Below, one piece after another: positions 1-7,100 of a stretch of 11,923 bases of DNA; the stretch's first letter is position 1; each line of letters starts with the position of its first letter. The stretch covers positions 1-11,923 of the forward strand of contig CAZUQH010000039.1 in the NCBI GenBank assembly GCA_964622465.1, in the 5' to 3' direction. Made by a program: the position numbers and the translations under genes. The notes beneath the pieces are model-generated. The model was not told the DNA's origin, did no database searches, and worked only from the letters and a program-made list of their open reading frames with translations. The DNA is from CAZUQH01 sp964622465 (GTDB lineage: Bacteria; CG03; CAZUQH01).

Positions 1-16
1 CCGACCAACATAGGGG

Positions 17-45
17 TTGACAATTTTAGCTTTCTACGCTATAAT
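17..45 (+). promoter_or_regulatory. Consensus sigma70 promoter for the operon
   Basis: A perfect -35 hexamer TTGACA lies at 17-22 and a perfect -10 hexamer TATAAT at 40-45, separated by exactly 17 bases, the optimal spacing for housekeeping sigma70. Transcription would start around 51-53, some 20 nt before the riboswitch aptamer. The promoter looks strong and constitutive, so control probably falls mainly on the riboswitch and terminator downstream. It shows no sigma28 or sigma54 flagellar signature, which is notable given the motor genes it drives. Confidence 0.85.
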
Positions 46-70
46 GTTAGTGGAAAGTTAAATAGGGGTT

Positions 71-178
71 GCACGAGCACGACAAAGGCAAATCCTGGGT
101 AACCGGGAGACGCAAAGCCACAGCGCCTATCTTGTCTTATATTAAGTGAGCAAGAGGCGGGCTGGGTTGCCGAATGCG
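71..178 (+). ncRNA. Cyclic-di-GMP-I (GEMM-I) riboswitch aptamer
   Basis: The core follows the GEMM-I pattern. GGCAAA (87-92) leads into a hairpin, TCCTGG (93-98) and CCGGGA (103-108), closed by a GTAA (GNRA) tetraloop (99-102). The hallmark GACGCAAAGCC follows at 109-119. A second stem, CGCCT (124-128) with AGGCG (155-159), is extended by CTTG/CAAG (131-134/151-154). The conserved 3' element GGGTTGCCGAA is at 164-174. Both G's at 87-88 are intact. By recall of the Vc2 structure the ligand-contacting G20 is one of them, so I expect c-di-GMP rather than the G20A cyclic AMP-GMP variant. The outer P1 stem is weak and its ends are approximate. The aptamer controls a terminator directly downstream, in the leader of a motor operon, consistent with the role of c-di-GMP in motile/sessile switching. 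Confidence 0.88.
84..93 (+). promoter_or_regulatory. Antiterminator-forming strand inside the aptamer core
   Basis: These ten bases include the conserved GGCAAA of the c-di-GMP aptamer and are perfectly complementary to 197-206 in the terminator. Pairing would destroy both the ligand pocket and the terminator, giving read-through when c-di-GMP is low. The complementarity is seen directly; the direction of regulation is inferred. No better alternative partner for the terminator arm was found by eye. Confidence 0.65.
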
Positions 179-183
179 TTAGA

Positions 184-218
184 CCGTATAAAGGTCATTT
201 GCCTTTATACGGTTTTTT
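184..218 (+). terminator. Riboswitch-controlled intrinsic terminator
   Basis: A perfect 11-bp stem, CCGTATAAAGG (184-194) with CCTTTATACGG (202-212), closes a 7-nt loop (195-201) and runs into six T's (213-218). This is the expression platform of the GEMM-I aptamer. The segment ATTTGCCTTT (197-206), covering the loop and half of the 3' arm, is the exact reverse complement of AAAGGCAAAT (84-93) in the aptamer core. The two structures are therefore mutually exclusive. If ligand holds the aptamer folded, the terminator is free to form and transcription stops. Confidence 0.85.
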
Positions 219-222
219 ATTT

Positions 223-1785
223 ATGAGAGATATGAAACAGCGAATAACCATCACCAGCATTGTGGTTTCGTTAGCCCTCCTGCTTCCTATTTCATCGTTC
301 GCTGCGAAAGGGACAGGTGGACAGGCAGGAGCTTTTATGTCTTTTGGCGCTGGCGCACGGTCTCTTGGAATGGGAAAAGCATTTGTCGCACTTGCAGATG
401 ATGCAACCGCCACTTACTGGAATCCGGCAGGCCTTTCTTCCATTGTCCGTCAGGAAGCAATTTTCTTGCACGCTGCCTTGTGGATGGGTACAGCTTATGA
501 CTTCTTGAGCTACGTATATCCAATAAGCGGTGTAGGCACGATTGGTTTGAGCGGAACGCGGTTATACCTTGGTGGTTTTGAGGGCAGGAATGAATACAAC
601 AAGATTACCAATACTTTTGAAGACGTACAGAGCGTTTATGGATTAAGCATAGGTAGGAAGCTCACTGATATGCTCTCACTTGGTGCAAACATAAAATATC
701 TGAGTCATACAATGGGAGAGTACGTATCATTTGGTAATTACATACTTGACGTCGGGATTGGACTGAGACCCGGCTTCCGCGGCTTTTTTGAGAAACTAAC
801 CTTTGGTCTTAATTTGCAGAATATTTTCAAGCTTGACGTCGGCGAGAAAACATCGGATGAGCTGCCAATGGTGATGCGAGCAGGCGCAGCGCTCAAGTTT
901 TTCCGGGACCATATAACACTTTCCACTGACTTTGAATTTGCAGGTAAGAGGACCGCATTCCATATTGGCGCCGAGTATCTGCCGTTTGAGTATCTTGCTA
1001 TACGGCTTGGCCTTGACCCGGAGGAATTTACGCTCGGTTTCGGTGTGAATTTTCAGGATTACGGAATTGATTATGCTTTTGCAACTCACGCGCTTGGTGG
1101 CTCGCACCGCATTTCTGCAAGCGTGAAGTTCGGCCCTTCTATTGAGCGTAAGCGCGAAGTAATTGCGCGGGACTATTATGTAGAAGCAAGAGCAGCATGG
1201 GAGAGCGGCAAGTATCTTAAAGCAGTACAATTGCTGAACAAAGCGCTTACCTACGACCCCAAGCAGACAGAATGGAATGAAACTCTCCTGAAACTTGACA
1301 GGGTATCGAAACTTTATCCTCAGGCAGCAGGAGACGAAAAGGAAAGTCAACTCATCCGCAGAGGTGTATCTTATTATTTACTTGGAGATACGGAGACGAT
1401 GCTGAATTCTTTGAGATATCTAATCTCGCTCGACCCGACAAATCGTAGTGCCGATGAACTACTGAGGGTAATAAAGAAAGTCCATAACATTACTGCTCCA
1501 GAGGTTGGAACTACAAAAGGCATGAGTTTGGTTGAAGAAAAGCTTTACAAGTGCCTGAATTATTTCTATGATGGTAAATATAACCTGGTAATAAAAGAGG
1601 CACAGGAGGTGCTCGCTCTGGAGCCGGATAATCCGGTTGCTTACAAACGAATAGGTTCAGCTTATTTCGCAATTGGCGATAAGAAGAAGGCAGTTGAAAA
1701 CTGGCGGAAGTCACTTGAAATGAATCCCTCAGATGAGGATTTACGTGATTACATAATCCGCGTAGAGAAGGAGATAGGAAAATGA
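223..1785 (+). CDS. PorV/PorQ-like outer-membrane barrel with C-terminal TPRs
   Basis: This is a secreted protein with a signal peptide (about residues 1-28: basic MKQR, hydrophobic core, SSFAA before the mature end). It carries the PorV/PorQ N-terminal signature, GARSLGMGKAF followed by DDATATYWNPAGL, at about residues 43-71. A beta-rich region typical of this FadL-related outer-membrane family runs to about residue 305. The last ~210 residues are helical TPR-type repeats, the final one ending LEMNPSDEDLRDYI, probably periplasmic. In Bacteroidota, PorV shuttles type IX secretion substrates; that role is not shown here. The start is uncertain. ATG 223 and ATG 232 are both in frame just after the terminator, and neither has a well-spaced Shine-Dalgarno (GAGAGA at 225-230 is too close to 232). 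A TTG at 199 lies inside the terminator. The stop overlaps the next start (ATGA). As first gene of the operon it may be the outer-membrane partner of the motor. Family call good, function unknown. Confidence 0.85.
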   Translation: MRDMKQRITITSIVVSLALLLPISSFAAKGTGGQAGAFMSFGAGARSLGMGKAFVALADDATATYWNPAGLSSIVRQEAIFLHAALWMGTAYDFLSYVYPISGVGTIGLSGTRLYLGGFEGRNEYNKITNTFEDVQSVYGLSIGRKLTDMLSLGANIKYLSHTMGEYVSFGNYILDVGIGLRPGFRGFFEKLTFGLNLQNIFKLDVGEKTSDELPMVMRAGAALKFFRDHITLSTDFEFAGKRTAFHIGAEYLPFEYLAIRLGLDPEEFTLGFGVNFQDYGIDYAFATHALGGSHRISASVKFGPSIERKREVIARDYYVEARAAWESGKYLKAVQLLNKALTYDPKQTEWNETLLKLDRVSKLYPQAAGDEKESQLIRRGVSYYLLGDTETMLNSLRYLISLDPTNRSADELLRVIKKVHNITAPEVGTTKGMSLVEEKLYKCLNYFYDGKYNLVIKEAQEVLALEPDNPVAYKRIGSAYFAIGDKKKAVENWRKSLEMNPSDEDLRDYIIRVEKEIGK

Positions 1786-3707
1786 TAAAATGGCATAGGT
1801 TCTTCCGGATATTTGTCCTCGTTCTGCTTGCGGAGACATTGTGTCTGGCTATAGCCGTGGCACAGGAGAGTACAAAAGAAGCAGAACTGGACTATCTTGG
1901 TATCATTCGTCAGAAGACGCAACTTGAAGAGATGCTCGCTGAGAAAGCAACAGCTGCACTTGAAAAGATGGTAGGTCCTGACCGAATAATAGTAATGGTG
2001 CAGATAGAGCCAAGTCTGGAGAAAAGTAAGGAGCAGATAGAACATTGGCAGGCGGCAACCAAAGAAGAGGGGGCTGGCAGAGCGATTAAGGAAGTCCCGA
2101 AGACACCGGAATTTCTGCCAGGCATCCCGATGAAACAAAATATCGTAGAAGCGCAGGAGAAAAAAGCGCCGGGTACGGAAAGTGGCCAGCGTAGAATAGT
2201 TGAGAGTATCGTAAAATATCCTTCATTTATCAAGAGCATGAGAGTTACTGTATTGCTTGATGAGAGAGTGCCCGAGAATATGATTGCTGCTTGTGAGGCG
2301 GTTCTGCGGAACCTGCTTAACATGGACGAAGCAAGGGGCGATCAACTGATAATGAGCACAGTAAAGTTTGCATATACCCATCTACAGGGAGCCCCGCTGG
2401 CCTGGTTACACAGCCCGTGGTTGTGGATTTTCTTAAGCGCAGTAGTGATTACCTGTGCGGCAGGGTTATTTCTCTACGGACCAATCCGCGGCTTTCTATT
2501 TGGTTTCCTGGACACGCTAAGAGAGTTCCGTAAACCGCGGCCTGCGCAGGAAGGGCAGCCGTCAGCTCAAGCTGCAGGTACCGGTGTTATTGCCGCGTCA
2601 GGCGGTGCAGCGGGTGCGATTGCTGGCAGGGTGAGGGGTATTCTTGGGCATGGAACCAGTGGTGAAATATCTGAAGAAGAAGAGGACGAAGAGAGGGCCT
2701 TCAAACCGCTCAAATATGTATCAGAAGAAGACCTGAAAGGGCTCTTTTTCCTGATTCGTGATGAGCAGCCAGCAACTATTGCAACCATACTTAATTACCT
2801 CGGGCCAGCAAAAGCCGCACAACTTATTACTGCGTTTCCACCCGAGAAACAGACAGAGATAGCGATGAACGCTACCAGGATGAAATATACACCCAGGAAG
2901 ATGGTCTCTACTATTGATGAGGCGATTCGGAGGAAGATAGATTTTATCGTTGGTGGGCTGGAAAGCTTTACCAAGATACTTGACCTTATGACAGATGAAT
3001 CAAGAGAAGCATTACTGAAAGCTGTAGAAGAAAGAGATGCGACGCTTGCCGGGAAACTGAGACGTGCAATTCTTACGTTTGAGAATATTTCAGAACTGGA
3101 TGACCAGATCGTGCGCATAATACTAAGTGAAGTAAAAACGCCTGAACTTGCAATAGCACTCCGTGGCGCTGATGAAAAAGTGATAAGCAAGTTTACTTCT
3201 AATATGGCTGAAGCAGCGCAAAAGCTGTTGAGTGAAGAGATGGAATATGGCGTTCCTGCAACGCAGGCGCAGATTAACCAAAAAAGGCATGACATACTTG
3301 CAACTATTCAGCGACTTGCAACAGAGGGAAAGATTGACCTTGGTGAGCGGCGCCGCTGGAAACTGCTTGATGAATCCGAAATCAGTGAAGAAAAAGGGGC
3401 GAGACTACTTGAAGAGGAGCCCTCGGATAACGTTGAGACGCCGGTACAGCCGGATAATGAACGCGCATTCGAACACTATAACAAGGGAATAGAGTTATAT
3501 CAGGCAGGTGATGCTGAGGCCGCAATTAAGGAATTTGAAGAGAGCTTGAAGTATAACAACGCGGTCTGGCAAACTCACCAGTACCTTGGGACATGTTATT
3601 ATGGACTGGGTAGAGAGGAAGAAGCAGTACAGGCGTACCGCCGCGCTCTTGAGTTGAATCCAGAAAATGAAGACCTTCGCGTGTGGCTTCAAGAGCATGC
3701 TGCATAA
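1782..3707 (+). CDS. FliF(RBM3)-FliG(M-C)-TPR fusion, rotor-like membrane protein
   Basis: One uninterrupted 641-residue chain. Residues 7-27 form an N-terminal membrane or signal segment. Residues about 45-200 match the RBM3 part of FliF, with the stretch LEKMVGPDRIIVMVQIEP and then RVTVLLDERVPE and a RGDQ motif at 185-188. Residues 211-233 are a second membrane helix. An Ala/Gly-rich and acidic linker (about 250-305) follows. Residues 315-395 resemble FliG-middle (EQPATIATIL in place of EHPQ), and 396-515 resemble FliG-C (FENISELDD, ALRGAD, NMAEAAQKLL). Two TPRs finish the protein (about 560-637). FliF RBM1/RBM2 and a FliG N-terminal domain are not seen. FliF normally anchors FliG, and FliG-C meets MotA to make torque; here both lie in one polypeptide, so a ring of this protein could act as a minimal rotor. 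Compared with E. coli FliG from memory, K264 is R461, D288/D289 are E485/E486, but R281 is A478 and R297 is T494. It overlaps the previous gene by 4 nt. Confidence 0.85.
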   Translation: MIKWHRFFRIFVLVLLAETLCLAIAVAQESTKEAELDYLGIIRQKTQLEEMLAEKATAALEKMVGPDRIIVMVQIEPSLEKSKEQIEHWQAATKEEGAGRAIKEVPKTPEFLPGIPMKQNIVEAQEKKAPGTESGQRRIVESIVKYPSFIKSMRVTVLLDERVPENMIAACEAVLRNLLNMDEARGDQLIMSTVKFAYTHLQGAPLAWLHSPWLWIFLSAVVITCAAGLFLYGPIRGFLFGFLDTLREFRKPRPAQEGQPSAQAAGTGVIAASGGAAGAIAGRVRGILGHGTSGEISEEEEDEERAFKPLKYVSEEDLKGLFFLIRDEQPATIATILNYLGPAKAAQLITAFPPEKQTEIAMNATRMKYTPRKMVSTIDEAIRRKIDFIVGGLESFTKILDLMTDESREALLKAVEERDATLAGKLRRAILTFENISELDDQIVRIILSEVKTPELAIALRGADEKVISKFTSNMAEAAQKLLSEEMEYGVPATQAQINQKRHDILATIQRLATEGKIDLGERRRWKLLDESEISEEKGARLLEEEPSDNVETPVQPDNERAFEHYNKGIELYQAGDAEAAIKEFEESLKYNNAVWQTHQYLGTCYYGLGREEEAVQAYRRALELNPENEDLRVWLQEHAA

Positions 3708-3720
3708 TACCCTACGCACT

Positions 3721-3748
3721 GTAGCCGCAGGCTAAAGCCTGCGACTAC
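3721..3748. repeat. Short intergenic palindromic repeat
   Basis: CGCAGGCT (3726-3733) and AGCCTGCG (3736-3743) form a perfect 8-bp stem with a 2-nt loop, extended by GTAG (3721-3724) with CTAC (3745-3748) across one mismatch. A second AAAGCCTGCG follows at 3750-3759. The same element, 21 of 23 bases identical, lies at 9878-9900 inside the ligase gene, so this is a dispersed repeat family and not only a local hairpin. It sits in the one sizeable gap (68 nt) inside the operon and lacks a T-run, so it is not an evident terminator. It might stabilise mRNA ends, as REP elements do. Confidence 0.8.
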
Positions 3749-3775
3749 CAAAGCCTGCGTTTTAGGAGGAGTTGA

Positions 3776-6700
3776 ATGGCTGAAGATAAAAAAGGTTTTG
3801 GCGCACCACCACCTCCACCACCATCTCCATTTGGAGGAAAAGCAAAAAATGGCGGAGAACCACCATCCATCCCACCATCATATGAAGAACCGTTATTCAA
3901 AGAACTTGACCAGACCCTGAAAGAACGCGTGCAAAAATCTCAGGCTGAAAGAGAGTCCTGGCTCAGGATGATAAAAGAAAGGGATGAGCAGATGGCGCGA
4001 TTGCAGGAGGAATTATTGCGTCTCAGGACCGACGAGGAAACAAAGCGCGCTGAGCGTGAAAAAGCTATGGAGGAGTCACGCTTGCAGGCAGAGCAGCGTA
4101 TGGAAGAGTTACGCATGCAGCTGGAGGAGCAGCGCAGGATAGCGCTTGAACAGGCGCTGAAAACCAGGGAAGAGCAGAAATCTGCTGATAAAGTAGAGAG
4201 CACACTTAAAGGTGTGCTCGAGAATGTCGAGCGCCAGCGAAAGATCGAAGAAATAGAAGCTTCACGCAAGCAAGCAGAACAAAAAATAAGGCAACTTGAA
4301 GAACAGTTGGCGGAAGTAATGGAAGAAGCCAGGCAGATGAAGGTGCGCAAGGATGAAGATATAAATCTTTTGAGGATGGAAATAATAAAATTACAGGAAG
4401 AACATAAGCGGTACCAGGAATTTTTGCATCAGAAGGAAAAAGACGCTGAGGAGCTCCAGCGTGAGTCAACGCGTTTGTTATCCGAGGCAAAGAGCCACAT
4501 GGAAGAAGAAGCCATGGATTGGCAGGAACGCTTGCGTCAGCAGAAGGAATCACAGGAGAAAGAATGGAAAATCCGCGAAATGGAAATCCGTAACCAGTAT
4601 CTTGAAGAACAACGCCGGTTAGGTGAAGTCATAAGAGAGAAAGAACACGACATTCAAAATATCAAAGGACAGATAGCAGGAAAAGAGGACAGATTGGCAG
4701 CGCTCAAGGAAGAGAAGCGCGAGTTACAGAAACGCATTGACGATGTAAATCGTGAACTTGATGATGAGCGTGTTGAAACAAGAAAGCAGGCACAGGAGCT
4801 TGCGTTAGTCACAAGCCAGTTGAAGGCGCGTGATGAAGAACTTAGCAGGGTGCGTCAGGATGTGGCCTCGCGTCGCGACGAATATGAGCGCGCGTTGCGG
4901 CATCAGCATGAAGAGTATGAAAGTAGCGTTGCACAGGAGCGCCAGCGTTATGAGCAGACGCTTTCACAACTGAGACATCTTGAACAGGAGCTCGGTGTAC
5001 TTGATGTGGAAAAAAGCTCACTTGTCAGACAAATAGAATCGTGGCAAAAGGAAGTCGGAGAACATGAACAAAATATAACGAAGATTTCTAAAATACTTCA
5101 GGCAAAAGAAGAAGAGATAGCGCAATTACGCTCTCAGGTTGGTACAAAAGAGGATGAAGCGGAACGCCTGCGCAGTGAGGCAGATCAATTGAGGGCTCAG
5201 TTAACAAAACTTGAAGATACTCATAGAGAGCGTTTAGCTGAAATACAGGGCGAATCAGAAAAGCGTGAACGTGAATACGTCCAGCGCCTTGAAGAATTGC
5301 ATGAAGAGCTGGCTGCCACAGAAGAAAAATATGTAAAGCAGGTAGGGGAACTTGAGGAGGAACTTAAACAGAGTGCTTCGCACTCCGGGTTGCGCGAACA
5401 GGAAATGCTGTCGCAACAGAAACAGTTAGAGACAGAAATAGAACGGTATAGAATTCGGGAAACAGAGTTGGAGAAAACCCGTGAAGAACTTATTGGACGG
5501 TCAGAATTACTGAATTCCCAGGTCAGGGAACTGGAGAAGCAAATAGATGCGCGCCAGCGTGAGTACGAAGAAGCGAAGCAGGATGCCGCGCGCCGCGAGA
5601 CAGAACTGCTTGGAGAGAGAGACAAACTTGCGTCGCGCATAGAGAAAAGCCAGGAAAACGCGGATTCTATGCGCAATCAGATAGAGCATCTTCAGACGCA
5701 ACTCGCAGAACTGAAAACAGAAAAGGAAGGATTAGAGAAAACTCTCGAGCTTGCTCGTCTGGAGAACCAGGAAATGAGCCGGGTGGCGGATGAAGAAAAG
5801 CGGATGCTTCGGTCGGAGATAGAGCAATTACATACGCACATAGAAAACCAGCCGCCTGTATCTGCTTCCAGGCTCGCAGAAATGGATGGCATCAGGCAGC
5901 AACTTGATGCTCGTGTTAGGGAATTAGAGAAGTCCCTTGCAGAGTCTCAAGCCATAGAAAAGACGATTAGACAGAGAGGTGAAGAGCTCGAGCAAACAAT
6001 CAAGGAAAAAGAGGAAACTATTTCACAAAAGACCCGGGAAGGCGAGGAACGTAAACAGGTTCTGCTTGATAAGTTACGCTTGCTTGAAGAAGATATGCTC
6101 GCCAGGGAAAAAGAAATAGATGAGCAAAAGGAAAAGGCACGGCTTGGAGCAGAATCGTATCGTCAGGCACAAGAGCAGCTTGCATTACGCATGAAACAGC
6201 TGGAGGACGAACGCGCTGAACTCAAGCGCCGCGAGGCCGAGTTAAAAGAAGAATCAGAGCAACGGTTAAAACAAGAAATTTCCAGGATTAAAGCAGAATA
6301 TGAAGAGGAGATAAACCGAAAAGTCGAAGAGGCGCGTGCTTATGAGAGAACCGAAATAGAGAAATCAGTTGCAAATGCAAAGGCATCAGTAACTGATGAA
6401 CGCAAGCGTATGGACGAGGAACGCCATGCCTGGTCCACCGAGCTGAAAGCCGCACTCTCGCGGATTGACGAGCAGGGAGAACAAATCAGGAATCTGGAGG
6501 GACGCCTTCGTTCCGAGATTTCTACATTTGAGGAAAAGGTGGCAAAACACAAGCAGGAGCTTGCTCAAGCACAAAAGCAATGGGAACAGGATAAACAGAC
6601 AACAGTAACTGAAATTAGTAAAGAATACCAGCAGAAACTGGCAAATCTCGAGGCAGAGCTTGCGGAAGAAAGAGAATCCTGGAAACATTCAACGCATGAA

Positions 6701-6910
6701 TTACAACTACAGATGTCTTTGCTCGAGACACGTTTATCTCAGGAGCACGAACAGTGGGATAGTCAGATAAAGACCTGGCGTGCAAGAGACAGGGAATGGG
6801 AAGAATATACTATCTGGCTTGAGAAGAAAAAGTCAGCATTAGAAAAGGAACTCCAGGAGCGTACTGCCAGAGTTGGACGTGTATTCTTTGGCCGCAAACC
6901 AAATGATTAA
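3776..6910 (+). CDS. Very long coiled-coil protein with polyproline head
   Basis: A 1044-residue protein with no signal peptide and so probably cytoplasmic. The head is Gly/Pro-rich, with six consecutive prolines at 11-16 and further Pro motifs to about residue 39. From about residue 40 to 1028 it is nearly continuous heptad-type sequence rich in Glu, Gln, Lys, Arg and Leu. It ends in a short basic tail (GRVFFGRKPND). No ATPase Walker motif, receiver domain or globular domain is visible. A strong AGGAGG (3764-3769) precedes the ATG by 6 nt. The stop overlaps flbD by 8 nt. Such proteins serve as scaffolds or rods; AglZ of Myxococcus is a coiled-coil partner of a MotAB-like gliding motor, but I cannot claim homology because coiled coils look alike by composition. 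It could link the rotor-like fusion to cytoskeletal or envelope structures. Role unknown. Confidence 0.88.
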   Translation: MAEDKKGFGAPPPPPPSPFGGKAKNGGEPPSIPPSYEEPLFKELDQTLKERVQKSQAERESWLRMIKERDEQMARLQEELLRLRTDEETKRAEREKAMEESRLQAEQRMEELRMQLEEQRRIALEQALKTREEQKSADKVESTLKGVLENVERQRKIEEIEASRKQAEQKIRQLEEQLAEVMEEARQMKVRKDEDINLLRMEIIKLQEEHKRYQEFLHQKEKDAEELQRESTRLLSEAKSHMEEEAMDWQERLRQQKESQEKEWKIREMEIRNQYLEEQRRLGEVIREKEHDIQNIKGQIAGKEDRLAALKEEKRELQKRIDDVNRELDDERVETRKQAQELALVTSQLKARDEELSRVRQDVASRRDEYERALRHQHEEYESSVAQERQRYEQTLSQLRHLEQELGVLDVEKSSLVRQIESWQKEVGEHEQNITKISKILQAKEEEIAQLRSQVGTKEDEAERLRSEADQLRAQLTKLEDTHRERLAEIQGESEKREREYVQRLEELHEELAATEEKYVKQVGELEEELKQSASHSGLREQEMLSQQKQLETEIERYRIRETELEKTREELIGRSELLNSQVRELEKQIDARQREYEEAKQDAARRETELLGERDKLASRIEKSQENADSMRNQIEHLQTQLAELKTEKEGLEKTLELARLENQEMSRVADEEKRMLRSEIEQLHTHIENQPPVSASRLAEMDGIRQQLDARVRELEKSLAESQAIEKTIRQRGEELEQTIKEKEETISQKTREGEERKQVLLDKLRLLEEDMLAREKEIDEQKEKARLGAESYRQAQEQLALRMKQLEDERAELKRREAELKEESEQRLKQEISRIKAEYEEEINRKVEEARAYERTEIEKSVANAKASVTDERKRMDEERHAWSTELKAALSRIDEQGEQIRNLEGRLRSEISTFEEKVAKHKQELAQAQKQWEQDKQTTVTEISKEYQQKLANLEAELAEERESWKHSTHELQLQMSLLETRLSQEHEQWDSQIKTWRARDREWEEYTIWLEKKKSALEKELQERTARVGRVFFGRKPND

Positions 6911-7100
6911 AGTAAAACTTCAGAGTGGCAAGCAGATAATAATAAACGCTGAGCTGATAGAAAGTGTGGAAGCGAGACCGCATACCACAATCACGCTGAT
7001 TTCCGGGAATCGTTTTGTTGTACAGGAAACGCCCGAAGAGATACGGCGTCTGGTGGTAGAATACCGTAAGGAGGTGGTTAGCGCGGAGGGCAAACAATAA
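6903..7100 (+). CDS. flbD: FlbD family protein
   Basis: A 65-residue protein with the FlbD pattern: MIKVKLQSGK, then NAELIESVEARP, TTITLISGNRFVV and a C-terminal EEIRRLVVEYRKE helix. FlbD proteins are small, found beside motA in many flagellar operons; their biochemical role is poorly defined. This family should not be confused with the Caulobacter regulator of the same name. I chose ATG 6903, not the upstream in-frame alternative start at 6873, because MIKVKL is the family's usual N-terminus. The ATG lies inside the end of the coiled-coil gene, overlapping it by 8 nt, and the stop directly abuts the motA ATG, so all three are probably translationally coupled. Confidence 0.85.
   Translation: MIKVKLQSGKQIIINAELIESVEARPHTTITLISGNRFVVQETPEEIRRLVVEYRKEVVSAEGKQ

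Noticed and set aside
71..178. cyclic AMP-GMP-specific GEMM variant
   Set aside because: The G's at 87-88, one of which is the ligand-recognition position by recalled alignment, are unchanged, so the c-di-GMP class is favoured. Numbering is from memory.
199..222. TTG-initiated N-terminal extension of the barrel protein
   Set aside because: The extension is encoded by the terminator hairpin itself and spoils a normal signal-peptide start; ATG 223 or 232 is more likely, though the TTG was kept as a finding.
796..1350. 184-codon open frame on the minus strand
   Set aside because: It lies wholly opposite the well-supported barrel gene, has no recognisable domain, and is a typical antisense shadow.
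2795..3295. 166-codon open frame on the minus strand
   Set aside because: Opposite the FliG-like region; Ser-rich translation is the reverse reading of Glu/Ala-rich helices, with no family signature.
1782..3707. Two separate genes, fliF and fliG, joined by an error
   Set aside because: The frame is open throughout with a coherent linker, and no internal start with a ribosome-binding site was seen near the FliG-like region. Read data would settle it.
3721..3748. Rho-independent terminator ending the operon after the fusion gene
   Set aside because: The hairpin has no T-run, a near-copy occurs within a coding frame, and a strong ribosome-binding site and co-oriented genes follow at once.
5221..5676. 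151-codon open frame on the minus strand
   Set aside because: Ser/Cys/Arg-rich shadow of the coiled-coil gene; the same artefact occurs at 3940-4350.
6873..6902. Upstream in-frame start for flbD
   Set aside because: It would add residues absent from the FlbD family and a 38-nt overlap; ATG 6903 gives the canonical MIKVKL start.
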